Shown here piece by piece: positions 9,580 through 20,182 of a stretch of DNA of 64,000 bases. The notes under the pieces are model-generated. The model worked only from the letters and a program-made list of their open reading frames with translations, did no database searches and had not been told where the DNA came from. Positions within the stretch are counted from its first letter, which is position 1; every line of letters starts with the position of its first letter. The position numbers were made by a program, and so were the translations under genes. Source of the stretch: Bryobacteraceae bacterium (GTDB lineage: Bacteria; Acidobacteriota; Terriglobia; Bryobacterales; Bryobacteraceae); the NCBI GenBank assembly GCA_026002875.1, contig BPGE01000001.1, positions 4,799,737 to 4,863,736 of the forward strand. The letters run 5' to 3'.

Positions 9580-9609
9580 ACCATACAAAATTCCGTTCTT
9601 TACAGTCAA
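9580..9609 (-). promoter_or_regulatory. Possible sigma-70 promoter for TonB receptor 1
   Basis: Read on the minus strand, TTGACT (9604-9609) and TATGGT (9580-9585) are separated by 18 nt, about 250 nt upstream of the receptor start. The 636-bp gap 9333-9968 holds no convincing gene. A degenerate fragment of the dispersed GGGATGC repeat lies near 9845-9875. Confidence 0.35.
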
Positions 9610-9906
9610 GTGACTGCCGCGGCCGCCGTCTCTGCAAAGAAGCAACGGTCCGGAAAAAGTCTCTTGCCCCTGCGGGCCGTCAGCAGGAATCAGAATCCAC
9701 TCGGGTCGAAATCCGGTTCCGGGCCGCGGGCGGCGCGGCCGCAGGCCGCGAGAGCCGCCGGCCCCCTCGATGCCCTCAACCCGAATGGCGGTGAATGGGG
9801 GTGCGATTTCTCCGCCGCCCTGGCCGGCGGATTTCTCCATCGCGGCCGCGCGAGGGCCGCATCCCGCCGCGTCCAGGACTCCATCCAGCGCGTTCAGGCA
9901 AAAAAA

Positions 9907-9944
9907 CAACCGCCCGGGAGCCCCTGCGAGCCCCCGGGCGGTTG
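9907..9944 (-). terminator. Rho-independent terminator after TonB receptor 2
   Basis: Perfect 12-bp stem CAACCGCCCGGG / CCCGGGCGGTTG, followed on the minus strand by six T residues, 25 nt past the stop codon at 9969. Confidence 0.88.
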
Positions 9945-9968
9945 CAGAAGGTCAGCCGTGAACCCGGA

Positions 9969-12900
9969 CTAGAAGTTGTAGCGGACCGTGAAGATCATGC
10001 CGCGGCCGCCCACGTCGGTGTAGCCGAGGTTCATGAAGGTGACGTTGTTCGTGTTGGTCGATGCCGTGTTGGCCGGCAGGGCGTTGAAGTTCCGGTGGTT
10101 GAAGACATTGAACACCTCCCACCGCAGCTCCAGGTTCTGCGACTCGCCCACCGTGCGCACGCGCTTCACCAGCGCCGCGTCGGTGTTGTAGGTGTTGCCC
10201 ACGCGGCGGATGTTGGCGCCCGCGCCGATCAGGCCCGAGTTGTTCGGATAGGCCATCCACATCGGGTTGGGCTCGGACGGGCTCGTGGCCGTGTTCGGCG
10301 TGCCGTTCGGGTTGAATCCGGCGCGCTGGCTGAAGTTGATCGTGGAGATCTGGCCGGGCAGGATGCCCAGCGGGTTGTTGCCGTTCAGGATGCTGTACGG
10401 CCAGCCCTGCTGCAGCGTCGTCACGCCGCTGATCGACCAGCCGTCCACGATCCGGCCCCACAGTCCCTTCTGCTTGAAAAACTCGGGGAACTGGTAGATG
10501 CCGTTGACCACCAGCCGGTGCGGCGTGTCGAAGCCCGAACGCGCTTTGTCGAGCCGCATGTTGAACGGCACCGACGGCAGCGTGCGGTTCACCTGGCCGC
10601 CCAGGATGTCATCGTTCTCGCTGATGAACGTCGACCAGGTGTAGTTCGCCTCGAACTGATAGCCCTTCGAGAAGCGCTTCTCGACGGTCATCTGCATCGA
10701 GTGGAAGTTCGACATGCCGTAGCCGTCGCCCACGAGGATGGAGCCGCGCGTGGGATCGACGCGCCACGCCGCCTGGCCGCTCACCGTCGTCGCCTGCATG
10801 CCGTAGCCGCGCACCACGGGCTCCAGCAGCGTCGGGTTGGCCCGCACCGCGGCATCGAAGAAGCCCAGGTTGCGCTCGGCTTCGCGCACCAGCCGCGCGC
10901 CGCGCGTAGCGACGTAGAACAGCTTGAACGCGTAGTCGGTCGTCAGCTGCCGCTCGAAGCCGAAGCTCACCTGCTGCGAGTACGGCTGCTGGATCCGCTT
11001 GTCAGGCGAGTAGTAGCGGTACGGCAGCAGTTTCGGATCGCCCGTGAAGTCGCTCGGCTGAGGCGGCGCCGGGCGCTTGGCCGGGTCGAAGATCTGCGTG
11101 CCGGTCAGGTTGGCCAGGGTCACCGTCACGCCGCGCGGGTAGTTGCGCGCCGTGTTCAACAGGATGTTCTGGAACACCTGGTCGTAGCTGATGGCGTAGC
11201 CGCCGCGCAGCACGAACTTCCCGCCGCCGCTGATCCAGCCGAGCAGACCGTCGTTCGCCTTCGGCGACCACGCGAAACCGAAGCGAGGCGCCCAGTTGTT
11301 CACGTCCGCTTTCGCGTTCGAGAAGAAGCCGAACGGCGCGGAGGTGTACTCGTAGCGGATGCCCAGGTTGAGCATCAGGCTGTTGGTGATGCGGTAGTCG
11401 TCGGCCAGGAAGCCCTGGAACTCATGCGTCTTGGCAGGAACCGACCCGGTGCCCGCATACTGGCTGAACTGGGCGTTGCGGTCGAACAGGAAGTCGGCCA
11501 GGCTCGGGTAGCTGATGACGCCGCGGCTGGCCGGCGCAAAGAACGAGTTCAGCCTGTACTGCAGGTAGTTGAAGCCGTAGCGGAGCGTGTGCTTGGACTT
11601 CATCTGCGACCAGTTGCTGGTCAGCTCGTACAGATTGTCCGTGCGGTACTGCGGGAAGTTCTGGTTGCCGATGGTCGGCAGGCCGGAGCCCGTCACGGAG
11701 AACTGCGCCGGGAAGTTCTCCGGGAAGGTCGCCTCGCGCCGGGCGTAGCTGAGGCGCGTCTCCATCACCAGCGTCGGACTCCACACGCGGATGTGGTTGA
11801 TCGTGGCGTTGTTGTTCACGACGACCGAGCCCAGCTGGTTGACCGCCAGAGCCGCCGGCACGCCGGGATCCGTGTTGTCGTCCTTGATCCAGCGCATCTG
11901 CAGGTTGTCCTTGTCGGTCAGCCGCCAGTCGTACCGCATCAGGCCGCGGTGGATGTCGCGGCCATAGGGCAGGGCCTGGCCGGCGCCGCGGCGGTACTGC
12001 TGGATCGGGAGAGCCAGAGTCGGGCCGCCGGGAATCGCGACGCTCACCGTACCAGCGGGCGTCGGGTCGTTCGCCACGGGATACCACTGCTTGAGGAACG
12101 CCACCGTGCCGGGTGCAAAGCTGTTCTGATACTGGGTCAGCAGATCCCACGCCTGCTGCGAGAACGTCGTCGTCACCGGGTTCGCGGTGCGGCGCTCGCG
12201 GTCCAGGTCGTAACCGCCGAAGAAGAACAGCTTGTTCTTGATGATGGGGCCGCCGATGGAGCCCAGCACCTGGTTGCGGACGATGACGCCGCGCGCGCGG
12301 CGCATGGCGTCGTAGTCGCTGGCGCCCGCGGCCTTCTGCGCATTGAACGTGCGCTGCTGGCCGGTCGTGAACGCATCCCAGCCGTTGCCCAGCCAGGACC
12401 AGCGGGCGATGCCGTGGAATTCATTCGTGCCGGACTTGGTCACCTGCATCACGACCGAACCGGAGTTGCGGCCGTACTCGGCCGAGAACGTGTTCGTGAT
12501 GATGCGGAACTCGCCCAGATACTCGGGCGCGGGCGACTGGCGCGGAATCGACAGCGACTGGTCGTTGTTGTTGGCGCCGTCCAGCATGAAGTTGTTCGAG
12601 CGGGTGCGCGCGCCGTTCACAACGAAGCCCGAACCGGGACGGCCAGCGTTGTTGCCCGTCACGCCGGGCTGCAGCAGCGCAAGACCGGTCAGCGTGTTCA
12701 GGCCTGGCAGCTCGAGAATCCGGCGCGCTTCGACGCCGCGGCTGATCTGCGCCTTCGTGGCCTCGATCAGCGGGGCCTCTTCCGTAATCGTGATCACTTC
12801 CTGCGTGCCGCTGGGCTTCAGCGTCACGTCCACGGCGCGCTCGACGGACGACTCCACGGTGAGCGGACCGCGGATCACCTTCTCAAAACCCTTCGCCGAA

Positions 12901-13151
12901 ACCTCAAGCTGGTAGCGGCCGATGGGCAGCGAAGGGGCCCGCCAGAATCCGGTCTCGTCGGTCTTCAGCTCGCGGGTCAGACCCTGGTCCATGGAACGGA
13001 TAATTACGTCCGCGCCGGGCACCACTGCCCCGGAAGCGTCCGTCACCGTGCCAGCCAGAGACCCGTAGATGGTCTGTGCGGCAAGCGGGCTGGCCAGCGC
13101 CACTGCCAATAGCAGCGCCAGCGCCCATCGCATGACAGGCTGTGTTTTCAT
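9969..13151 (-). CDS. Oar-like TonB-dependent receptor 2
   Basis: This is a 1060-aa outer-membrane receptor. The start at 13151 (MKTQPVM) is preferred over an in-frame ATG at 13160 because GGAG lies 9 nt upstream of it, whereas the upstream ATG overlaps the Shine-Dalgarno. It has a signal peptide ending SPLAAQ, a carboxypeptidase-regulatory-like domain (GSLAGTVTDASGAVVPGAD), a plug region (NNFMLDGANNNDQSLS, AEYGRNSGSVVMQVTKSGT) and a barrel ending in a C-terminal Phe. It is paralogous to the receptors on both sides and has its own terminator, so the three genes are probably separate transcripts. No SusD-like partner is present. Confidence 0.92.
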   Translation of the reverse strand: MKTQPVMRWALALLLAVALASPLAAQTIYGSLAGTVTDASGAVVPGADVIIRSMDQGLTRELKTDETGFWRAPSLPIGRYQLEVSAKGFEKVIRGPLTVESSVERAVDVTLKPSGTQEVITITEEAPLIEATKAQISRGVEARRILELPGLNTLTGLALLQPGVTGNNAGRPGSGFVVNGARTRSNNFMLDGANNNDQSLSIPRQSPAPEYLGEFRIITNTFSAEYGRNSGSVVMQVTKSGTNEFHGIARWSWLGNGWDAFTTGQQRTFNAQKAAGASDYDAMRRARGVIVRNQVLGSIGGPIIKNKLFFFGGYDLDRERRTANPVTTTFSQQAWDLLTQYQNSFAPGTVAFLKQWYPVANDPTPAGTVSVAIPGGPTLALPIQQYRRGAGQALPYGRDIHRGLMRYDWRLTDKDNLQMRWIKDDNTDPGVPAALAVNQLGSVVVNNNATINHIRVWSPTLVMETRLSYARREATFPENFPAQFSVTGSGLPTIGNQNFPQYRTDNLYELTSNWSQMKSKHTLRYGFNYLQYRLNSFFAPASRGVISYPSLADFLFDRNAQFSQYAGTGSVPAKTHEFQGFLADDYRITNSLMLNLGIRYEYTSAPFGFFSNAKADVNNWAPRFGFAWSPKANDGLLGWISGGGKFVLRGGYAISYDQVFQNILLNTARNYPRGVTVTLANLTGTQIFDPAKRPAPPQPSDFTGDPKLLPYRYYSPDKRIQQPYSQQVSFGFERQLTTDYAFKLFYVATRGARLVREAERNLGFFDAAVRANPTLLEPVVRGYGMQATTVSGQAAWRVDPTRGSILVGDGYGMSNFHSMQMTVEKRFSKGYQFEANYTWSTFISENDDILGGQVNRTLPSVPFNMRLDKARSGFDTPHRLVVNGIYQFPEFFKQKGLWGRIVDGWSISGVTTLQQGWPYSILNGNNPLGILPGQISTINFSQRAGFNPNGTPNTATSPSEPNPMWMAYPNNSGLIGAGANIRRVGNTYNTDAALVKRVRTVGESQNLELRWEVFNVFNHRNFNALPANTASTNTNNVTFMNLGYTDVGGRGMIFTVRYNF

Positions 13152-13475
13152 TCCAATCATCTCCTGTGCAGACTTGAAAGAACCTGGGCAGGCGGGCAGA
13201 GCTGCCGCCGCGACACCATGATCCCATCAGCCAGCAAACCGGTTTTCATGGATCATGGGGTCTCGCCGGAGACCTAACCTCACCGAACCCCTCAGTGACT
13301 TACATATATCACGTTTCACTCATGAAGAGAAGTAATGCATGACTCGCGCATCCACTTATCTGTGGGTGGCGGAACCGCTTCCCCATCTTCCTGTTTCCGC
13401 CGGAGCGCCCCTGCCGCCCCGGGGGCGGAAGCGGGCGGAACCGGACCGGAGGTCCGTCCCCGCCAGAAAGAAAAA

Positions 13476-13508
13476 CCGCCGGACCACCCCGGCGGGGCGG
13501 TCCGGCGG
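13476..13508. terminator. Hairpin terminator after TonB receptor 3
   Basis: Stem CCGCCGGACC / GGTCCGGCGG with a GC-rich loop, flanked on the left by AAAAA (TTTTT on the minus strand), 30 nt beyond the receptor stop at 13539. The gap 13152-13538 otherwise holds only leader sequence and a smaller hairpin around 13440. Confidence 0.8.
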
Positions 13509-13538
13509 CTTTGTTTCAGACGATTGAAACGCCCGCGA

Positions 13539-16500
13539 TTACCAGAAGGCCTTGAAGCCGATCTGGACCTGGCGCGGATAGCCGTTGCCGATCCACGCCT
13601 GGTGCGGGAAGATCGTTCCGAAGTTCGGGTCGTTGGGGTTGGTGTTGAAGTGGCTGTCGCGCCCGAAGAAGTAATAATTGGTGAGGTTGAACGCCTCGCC
13701 GCGGATCTGGGCGCGGAGCCGTTCGGTGATGTTGATGGTCTTCGAGAGCGCCAGATCGACGTTGAAGAGTTGCTGCTTCCGGATCTGGCCGCTGCGGGAC
13801 GGAGTGTAGCGCGGGGCGAAGCTCGATGTCATCAGCCAGGCGTACTGGCTGAAGTCGGTGGCCGAGCAGCCGCGGCTGATGCTGAACGGCTGGGGAACGA
13901 CGCGGCCGTCGTCGAACTGGCGCAGCACGCAGGGGTTCCAGCCGCGGATCTGGTGCAGCTTCCAATCGACAGTGCCGTTCCAGTCGCCGCCCAGCGTGCG
14001 CGGATCTTTCAGCATGATCACGTTGCCGGGCAGGTTGTTCGGCTCGCCCGAGCCCCACTGGGTGTAGGTGCTGATCGTCCAGCCGCCGATAAAGGCGTTG
14101 GCCAGCCTGCCCACATTGCCGCCCCACTTCTTGCCGCGGCCCATGGGCAGGTCGTACACGGTGTTGAATTTGAAGTAGTGGGGCCGGTCGTTGAAGTACA
14201 GGCCCTGCTGGGGCACGTTGTTGTAGGGGTCGTTGTAGCCCCAGCGCTCGATCATCTTGCTGAGCGTGTAGTTCCACATCAGCGTCAGATCGCGCCCGAC
14301 GCGGTGGTTGTAATTGATCTGGAGGGAGTTGTACCAGATCTTCGAAGTATTGAGCCCCTGCATCAGCATGTCGCCCGAGAACTGCGGGAAGGGGCGGTTG
14401 AGCTGGAACCGGGTGAGGTTGGCCGCGGTGAAGTGCGTGGTGCCGCGGAAGGCCTCGATGCCCCGGAAGGGGTTGGGGATGGTGGCGTTGCAGTAGTTCG
14501 GGTCGCCGCCCTCGAGCAGATAGCACTGCTTGCGGAACGCCGCCGACGGGATGTTGAAGGCGCGCTCGTCGTTGGCGCCCACCGTGCGGCTGCCGACGTA
14601 TGACACGTCGATCGTCGAGTTGCCGCTCAGCAGATACTGGAAGCCGAACGAGAACTGATGGACGTACGGCGTCCAGAAATCGGGGTTGAACCAGTTCGTG
14701 TTGCGCCCGAGGAACGTGTTGTAGCCGCCGCGCGCCCCCAGCGGGAACGTGATTCCCCCCGGATAGGGGTTGGTGAGCAGCGTGTTGGACACGAGCGTGC
14801 GGCCGCCGTCCTCGCTGTTGACCATGGGCGTGTTCTCGGTGAAGCCGGCGAACTGCAGGAAGTTGTTGTTCGGGTTCATGAAGTAGAGCCCGTAGCCGCC
14901 GCGCATGACGAGCTTCTGAGCCATCTGGTAGGCGAAGCCAACGCGCGGCTGCCAGTTGTTCAGGTCGCGACGGGCGGCAATGCGCGGGTTGCCGCCCACG
15001 CCCACGAACTCGAGTCCGCCGGTCAGGTTGGCCAGGTTCGGATAGAGCGCCAGCATTGCTGCCGGGATCTGCCGCGCCACCGGGCTGGGCGCATTCGGGT
15101 TGAAGCCGCGGTTCATGCGGTTCCACTTCTCATCCGGAGGCCCGTTGTAGTCCCACCGCAGGCCCAGGTTCAGCGTCAGGCGGCGTGTGACTTTCCAGTC
15201 GTCCTGGAAGTACGGCGCGAAGTACCACTGCCGGTTGAACGGATATAGCGGGATGTTCACTGAGCCGGTGACGCCGCCGATCAGGAAAGAGGCGTAAGAG
15301 TCGCCCGCAGTCGGCTCGCCCTGGTTCCAGAGACGCTGCGTCCACTGCGTCTGGCCCTGGAAGAAGAGGATGTTGCCGGTGTTCTGCTGGATGAAGTGGA
15401 TGCGCCGCAGGTCGACGCCCATCTTCATCGTGTGACCGCGCCAGATCTTGGTGAGGTTGCTCATCAGGTTGTAGTTGTTGGTGATGTTGATGGACTGGTA
15501 GCGGCCGAGCGAGCTGTAGCCGGGGAACTCCCAGCGGCCGAAGTAGCGCGGCGTCGGGAGCTGGTTGATCAGAGAAGCAGGCAGGCCGAGGCTGGTGAGG
15601 TCGAAGTTCTCGTTGGCGCGGCCGAAGCCCTTTTCGATAAAACGGTTGTACGAGCCGCGGACGTTGATCACGGTGGTCGGCGTGGCCGTCCAGACCCAGT
15701 CGGCGACGTAGGCGTCATTGATGCGCTGGAACGGCTGCTGGCCGTCGGTGCCGACCTTGTTGTCCAGGTTGTTCACGGCGCGGTCTTCGGTGCGGTCGTT
15801 GGAGGCGTGCCGGACGAACGCCCTGTGGTTCTGCCCGAAATTCCAGTCGAATTTCAGAATCAGATTGTAGAACTTGTCCTTGGCCGCGTACTCCGGATTC
15901 AGGTTGTTGACCGTGGAATAGCGCACGCCGGCCGTTTTCGCGTTCGGCAGCGGCATGAACTTCGTCACGGCGGCCGCCACCGGGCTGATCATGCTCTGCG
16001 GAATGATGTTGCCCGGGAACGGCTGGCGGACGGGATCACCGGCCTGAAGCGTGTAAGCGTAGGGATTGTAAATCGTGATCGGACGGCCGTCGGCGGCGGT
16101 CAACTTCGAGAAATCCCCCTGGCGCATTTCCGGCTCGGGATAGGAGTTCTGAAGGAATTGCGGCCATTTTTCGCGGTAATTCTCGAAGCTCCCCAGATAG
16201 AATAGCCGGACCGCGCCGTCTTTCTTGAGCAGCTTGGGCATGTAGACGGGCCCGTCCACCTGGAAACCGTACTGGTCGAGCGTGTGATCCGGACGCGGGG
16301 CGCCGACGGCGTTGTTCTGATACGTGTTGGCGTCGAGCGCGCGGCGGCGCATGAACTCCCACGCGGTGACATGGAAGTCGTTGCTGCCGGACTTGAGAAC
16401 GACGTTGAACACGCCGCCGCCGGTCTTGCCGTACTGCGCGTCGTACGAGTTCTGCTGGACGCTGAACTCCTGCACGGCGTCGACGATGGGCACATAGGCG

Positions 16501-17129
16501 ATGTTGTTGCCGCCCGCCTGGCCGTTGTTCGGCGCGCCGTCGAGCAGGAACTCGTTGTTGGACTGGCGGCCGCCGTTGACCGACCATTCCGCAATGGCGC
16601 CGTTGTCGAACGGGCGCTGCCAGATGGCCGCGCCGCGGAACGTCACGCCGCTCATCATGGCGCCGAGCATGAACGGATTGCGCGAGTTGAGCGGCATTTC
16701 GGCCACCTGCCGCGTGTTGACGATGGCGGCGCGGCTGGCGGTCTGCGTCTCGAGCACCGCGACTTCGGCGGTGACGTTGATCGACTCCGTCACCATGCCG
16801 ACTTCGAGCGTGATGTCGAGCGGCACGATGCGGCCGACTTCCAGAATCAGGTTCTCGCGGTTGAACTGCTTGAACCCTTCCGCCTGCACGGTGACGCGGT
16901 AGTTGCCGGGGCGCAGGAACGGAATGGAATACGTGCCGGTCGAGTCCGTCGTCGCCGTCGATGTCTCATTGGTTGCCGTGTTGATGGCGGTGACCTTCGC
17001 ATTGGGCACCACGCCGCCCGTGGAGTCGAACACGCGCCCGGAGATTGTGGCGCGGAACTCCTGCGACATGGCAAACGCGGCCAGGATGCAGAGCAGGACT
17101 GCAGCTCTGGCCAGAACGGTTCGTCTCAT
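13539..17129 (-). CDS. Oar-like TonB-dependent receptor 3
   Basis: This 1196-aa protein is the longest of the three tandem receptors. The start at 17129 (MRRTVLAR) is chosen because AAGGGGG lies 9 nt upstream; an in-frame ATG at 17153 lacks a ribosome site. It has a signal peptide to about residue 23 (FAMSQ), a carboxypeptidase-regulatory-like domain (TISGRVFDSTGGVVPNAK), a plug (SNNEFLLDGAPNN, YDAQYGKTGGGVFNVVLKSGSNDFH) and a long barrel. Divergence from the other two suggests a different ligand. A role in importing the substrates handled by the neighbouring sugar-acid genes is possible but not shown. Confidence 0.92.
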   Translation of the reverse strand: MRRTVLARAAVLLCILAAFAMSQEFRATISGRVFDSTGGVVPNAKVTAINTATNETSTATTDSTGTYSIPFLRPGNYRVTVQAEGFKQFNRENLILEVGRIVPLDITLEVGMVTESINVTAEVAVLETQTASRAAIVNTRQVAEMPLNSRNPFMLGAMMSGVTFRGAAIWQRPFDNGAIAEWSVNGGRQSNNEFLLDGAPNNGQAGGNNIAYVPIVDAVQEFSVQQNSYDAQYGKTGGGVFNVVLKSGSNDFHVTAWEFMRRRALDANTYQNNAVGAPRPDHTLDQYGFQVDGPVYMPKLLKKDGAVRLFYLGSFENYREKWPQFLQNSYPEPEMRQGDFSKLTAADGRPITIYNPYAYTLQAGDPVRQPFPGNIIPQSMISPVAAAVTKFMPLPNAKTAGVRYSTVNNLNPEYAAKDKFYNLILKFDWNFGQNHRAFVRHASNDRTEDRAVNNLDNKVGTDGQQPFQRINDAYVADWVWTATPTTVINVRGSYNRFIEKGFGRANENFDLTSLGLPASLINQLPTPRYFGRWEFPGYSSLGRYQSINITNNYNLMSNLTKIWRGHTMKMGVDLRRIHFIQQNTGNILFFQGQTQWTQRLWNQGEPTAGDSYASFLIGGVTGSVNIPLYPFNRQWYFAPYFQDDWKVTRRLTLNLGLRWDYNGPPDEKWNRMNRGFNPNAPSPVARQIPAAMLALYPNLANLTGGLEFVGVGGNPRIAARRDLNNWQPRVGFAYQMAQKLVMRGGYGLYFMNPNNNFLQFAGFTENTPMVNSEDGGRTLVSNTLLTNPYPGGITFPLGARGGYNTFLGRNTNWFNPDFWTPYVHQFSFGFQYLLSGNSTIDVSYVGSRTVGANDERAFNIPSAAFRKQCYLLEGGDPNYCNATIPNPFRGIEAFRGTTHFTAANLTRFQLNRPFPQFSGDMLMQGLNTSKIWYNSLQINYNHRVGRDLTLMWNYTLSKMIERWGYNDPYNNVPQQGLYFNDRPHYFKFNTVYDLPMGRGKKWGGNVGRLANAFIGGWTISTYTQWGSGEPNNLPGNVIMLKDPRTLGGDWNGTVDWKLHQIRGWNPCVLRQFDDGRVVPQPFSISRGCSATDFSQYAWLMTSSFAPRYTPSRSGQIRKQQLFNVDLALSKTINITERLRAQIRGEAFNLTNYYFFGRDSHFNTNPNDPNFGTIFPHQAWIGNGYPRQVQIGFKAFW

Positions 17130-17435
17130 TCGGTGGAACCCCCTTTCAAACAATCAAACGCCCGCATGCATTTCCTCGGAGATCAGCGAGGAACCCCCTG
17201 GCTGGCATACGGGTATCGGGATTCTATCAAAGGGGATGGATGGATTCAACCGTTTTGCGCATCGCAATTCCCCGCGTATTCATGGGGGATTGGCGTCCTG
17301 GCGAGGTCCGCCGCAGAGCCTGAGGCAACAGCCTGCGGAGCGTCCGCAACAGCAGAGATTCGCCGCCTGCTGATGGCCTGAAGGGGCGGAAGACTGCGCT
17401 GTTCTTCTGGCGCGGGCGGGCGGATGAACAGCAAT

Positions 17436-17468
17436 CGGGCGGCAGCCCCGCCGGGGAACTGCCGCCCG
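17436..17468 (-). terminator. Hairpin downstream of clpC
   Basis: Stem CGGGCGGCAG / CTGCCGCCCG, 24 nt past the clpC stop at 17492, without a strong T tract. The remaining gap up to 17129 contains only the receptor-3 leader. Confidence 0.5.
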
Positions 17469-17491
17469 CGTCAAAGCACGTGTTCCGGAGG

Positions 17492-19969
17492 TCAGAACGG
17501 ATAGAGCGAAATGGGCTGCGGACCTGAGCCGGCGCCGACGGTGGCGACGTCGCCCTCGGGCGAGATCTGGCGGCAGAAGATGCCCGTGTCGCCGAGATAG
17601 ACCTCGTACTCGGCGTTCTCGCGGATGACGCCCTGGATGAGCGCCTCCGAGAGCGGGTCTTCGACATACTTCTGCAGGGCGCGGCGCAGCGGGCGGGCGC
17701 CGTAGCTGCGGTCCGTGCAGGTCTTTTCGAGGATGTATTTCGAGGCGTCCTGGTGCAGCCGCACCTTGATGCCCTTGGCGGCGAGGTTGGCGTTGAGCTG
17801 GCCGACCATGAGGTCGATGATCTTGATCAGGTCCTCGTCCGTGAGCGACGTGAAGAGGATGATTTCGTCGAGGCGGTTGAGGAACTCGGGATTGAACGCC
17901 CGCTTGACCTCCGCCTGCACCATCTCCTCGACCTTGTGCGGGATCCCGGCCGCTTCCTGGGCATGGAAGCCGAGCTGGCCCTTCTTGTCGAGGAAGCGCG
18001 CCCCGAGGTTCGAGGTCATGATGATGATCGTGTTCTTGAAGTCGACCGTGTTGCCGAGCCCGTCGGTCAGCTGGCCGTCCTCGAAGACCTGCAGAAGGAT
18101 GTTGTAAATGTCCGGGTGCGCCTTCTCGATTTCGTCGAGGAGGATGACCGAGTAGGGGTTGCGCTTGACGCGCTCGGTCAGCTGGCCGCCCTCTTCGTAG
18201 CCGACGTAGCCCGGAGGCGAGCCGATGAGCTTCGACACCGAGTGCTTCTCCATGAACTCGCTCATGTCGAAGCGGATGAGGGCCTTCTCGCTGCCGAACA
18301 GGAATTCGGCGAGCGCCTTGGCGACTTCGGTCTTGCCGACGCCGGTGGGGCCGAGGAAGAGGAACGAGCCGGCGGGGCGCTTGGGGGATTTGAGGCCGGC
18401 GCGGGAGCGGCGGATGGCGCGCGCGAGCGCGTTGATGGCCTTGTCCTGGCTGACGACGCGCTTGTGCAGCTCCTGCTCGATGCGGAGCAGCTTGGCGGCC
18501 TCTTCTTCCTTGATGGCGGTGACGGGCACGCCGGTCCAGCGGGCGACGACTTCTTCGATGTCTTCCTTGGTGACGATGCCGGTGGCGGTGTCGTCGAGGT
18601 TGTACTTCTCGCGCAGCTGGCGCAGGTTCTCGCGCTCGCGGCGCTCCTCGTCGCTGAAGAAGCGGGCTTTCTCGAACTCGTGGTTCGCGATGGCCGTCTC
18701 CATGCGGTGGACGATGAACTTGATGCGCTTCTGCACCTCGGCCACTTCGGCGGGGAGCGTCGTCTGCTTCAGCTTGACGCGGGCGCCTGCCTCGTCGATG
18801 AGGTCGATGGCCTTGTCCGGGAGGAAGCGGTCCGGGATGAAGCGGCTGGAGGCGTAGACAGCCGTGCGGATGGCGTCGTCGGTGTAGGCGACGGCGTGGA
18901 ATTTCTCGTAGCGCTCCTTGATGCCGAACAGGATCTTGCAGGCGTCTTCTTCCGACGGCGGCGGGACCTTGACCGCCTGGAAGCGGCGCTCGAGCGAACG
19001 GTCCTTCTCGATGCTCTTGCGGAACTCGGCAGGCGTCGTGGCGCCGATGCACTGGATTTCGCCGCGGCTGAGGGCGGGCTTGAGGATGTTGGCGGCGTCG
19101 AGCGAGCCTTCGGCCGAGCCGGCGCCGACGAGCGTATGCAGCTCGTCGATGAAGATGATGGCGTTCTGGCTCTCCATCAGCTCTTTCATGATGGTCTTGA
19201 GCCGTTCTTCGAACTGGCCGCGGTACTTGGTGCCGGCGACGATGAGGCTGAGGTCGAGGGCGAGGATGCGCTTGTCGGCGAGGAAGCTGGGCACGTCGCC
19301 TTCGACGATGCGCTGTGCGAGGCCCTCGACGATGGCGGTCTTGCCGACGCCGGGCTCGCCGATCAGCACAGGGTTGTTCTTCGTGCGGCGGCAGAGGATC
19401 TGGACGACGCGCTCGACTTCGTAGTCGCGCCCGATGAGCGGATCGAGCTGGCCGTCGGCTGCAGCCTGGGTCAGGTCGCGGCTGAACTCGGTGAGCAGCG
19501 AGGCTTCCTTGGCGGTGCGCGACGCAGGCGCGGTGCGTTCGCCGGTGGCGCGGGCGATCTCTTCGCGGACCTGGTTCAGGCGCAGCCCGCGCTCGTGCAG
19601 CAGCTCGGCGGCGAAGCACTTGTCCTCGCGCAACAGGCCAAGCAGAAGGTGCTCGGTGCCGATGTGCTTGTGGCCGAGCCGCTCGGCTTCTTCGGCGGCG
19701 TAGGCGAGGACGCGCTTGCACTCGGTCGACAGCGGGAGGTCGACGCTGGTGGGCACTTTTTCGCGCGTGGTGGTCTGCGCCTCGATCTGCTTCTTGATCG
19801 ACTCGATGTTCGCCTGCGACCGCAGGAAGCGGTTGGCGAGGAGTTTGTCTTCCCTCAGCAGCCCCAGCAGCAGATGTTCGGTTTCGATATAGGGGCTGCC
19901 GAACTGGCAGGCCTCGTAACGGGCGAAGAAGATGACTCTTCTCGCCTTCTCCGTGTAGCGTTCAAACAT
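17492..19969 (-). CDS. clpC: ClpC-type AAA+ chaperone/unfoldase
   Basis: This 825-aa Hsp100 protein feeds unfolded substrates to the ClpP peptidase. In order it has two Clp-N repeats (1-145), AAA1 with Walker A GEPGVGKT (about 194-201) and Walker B FIDELH, a ClpC middle domain with a UVR-like [13 protein letters not shown] segment (about 421-433), and AAA2 with Walker A GPTGVGKT (about 530-537) and LLDEIEKAH. The C-terminal domain includes [10 protein letters not shown]. Length and architecture match ClpC rather than ClpB or ClpA. It begins 213 nt after a stand-alone Clp-N gene on the same strand. Confidence 0.96.
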   Translation of the reverse strand: MFERYTEKARRVIFFARYEACQFGSPYIETEHLLLGLLREDKLLANRFLRSQANIESIKKQIEAQTTTREKVPTSVDLPLSTECKRVLAYAAEEAERLGHKHIGTEHLLLGLLREDKCFAAELLHERGLRLNQVREEIARATGERTAPASRTAKEASLLTEFSRDLTQAAADGQLDPLIGRDYEVERVVQILCRRTKNNPVLIGEPGVGKTAIVEGLAQRIVEGDVPSFLADKRILALDLSLIVAGTKYRGQFEERLKTIMKELMESQNAIIFIDELHTLVGAGSAEGSLDAANILKPALSRGEIQCIGATTPAEFRKSIEKDRSLERRFQAVKVPPPSEEDACKILFGIKERYEKFHAVAYTDDAIRTAVYASSRFIPDRFLPDKAIDLIDEAGARVKLKQTTLPAEVAEVQKRIKFIVHRMETAIANHEFEKARFFSDEERRERENLRQLREKYNLDDTATGIVTKEDIEEVVARWTGVPVTAIKEEEAAKLLRIEQELHKRVVSQDKAINALARAIRRSRAGLKSPKRPAGSFLFLGPTGVGKTEVAKALAEFLFGSEKALIRFDMSEFMEKHSVSKLIGSPPGYVGYEEGGQLTERVKRNPYSVILLDEIEKAHPDIYNILLQVFEDGQLTDGLGNTVDFKNTIIIMTSNLGARFLDKKGQLGFHAQEAAGIPHKVEEMVQAEVKRAFNPEFLNRLDEIILFTSLTDEDLIKIIDLMVGQLNANLAAKGIKVRLHQDASKYILEKTCTDRSYGARPLRRALQKYVEDPLSEALIQGVIRENAEYEVYLGDTGIFCRQISPEGDVATVGAGSGPQPISLYPF

Positions 19970-20089
19970 ACGTTCCTAGCCTCTCCACGGAAACCTGCGG
20001 CAAATCAACAGCGCGCCCAGGTCTCCCAGGCACCGCCGGCGGGCGAGCGCGAACGGGAAGACAACGGATCGCCGGCAGCTCCTACCTAG

Positions 20090-20095
20090 ATTGTA
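20090..20095 (-). promoter_or_regulatory. TACAAT box upstream of clpC
   Basis: A minus-strand TACAAT (-10-like) lies in the context CTTACAATCT, 121 nt upstream of the clpC start. The identical CTTACAATCT occurs exactly 121 nt upstream of the Clp-N paralogue. No clear -35 is seen. Confidence 0.45.
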
Positions 20096-20182
20096 AGATG
20101 CTCCCGTGCGGTTTTAGGCGGCGGGAAAAACCCGGGGGGATTTTCCGCCGGGAGCCGGATCCGCCAGAGCCGGCGCCGCGGG

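Noticed and set aside
6231..17153. Very long plus-strand open frames opposite the TonB receptors
   Set aside because: Arg/His/Val-rich mirror translations with no domain; the minus-strand receptors are unambiguous.
17753..20089. 778-aa plus-strand open frame
   Set aside because: Antisense to clpC, which has complete family motifs.
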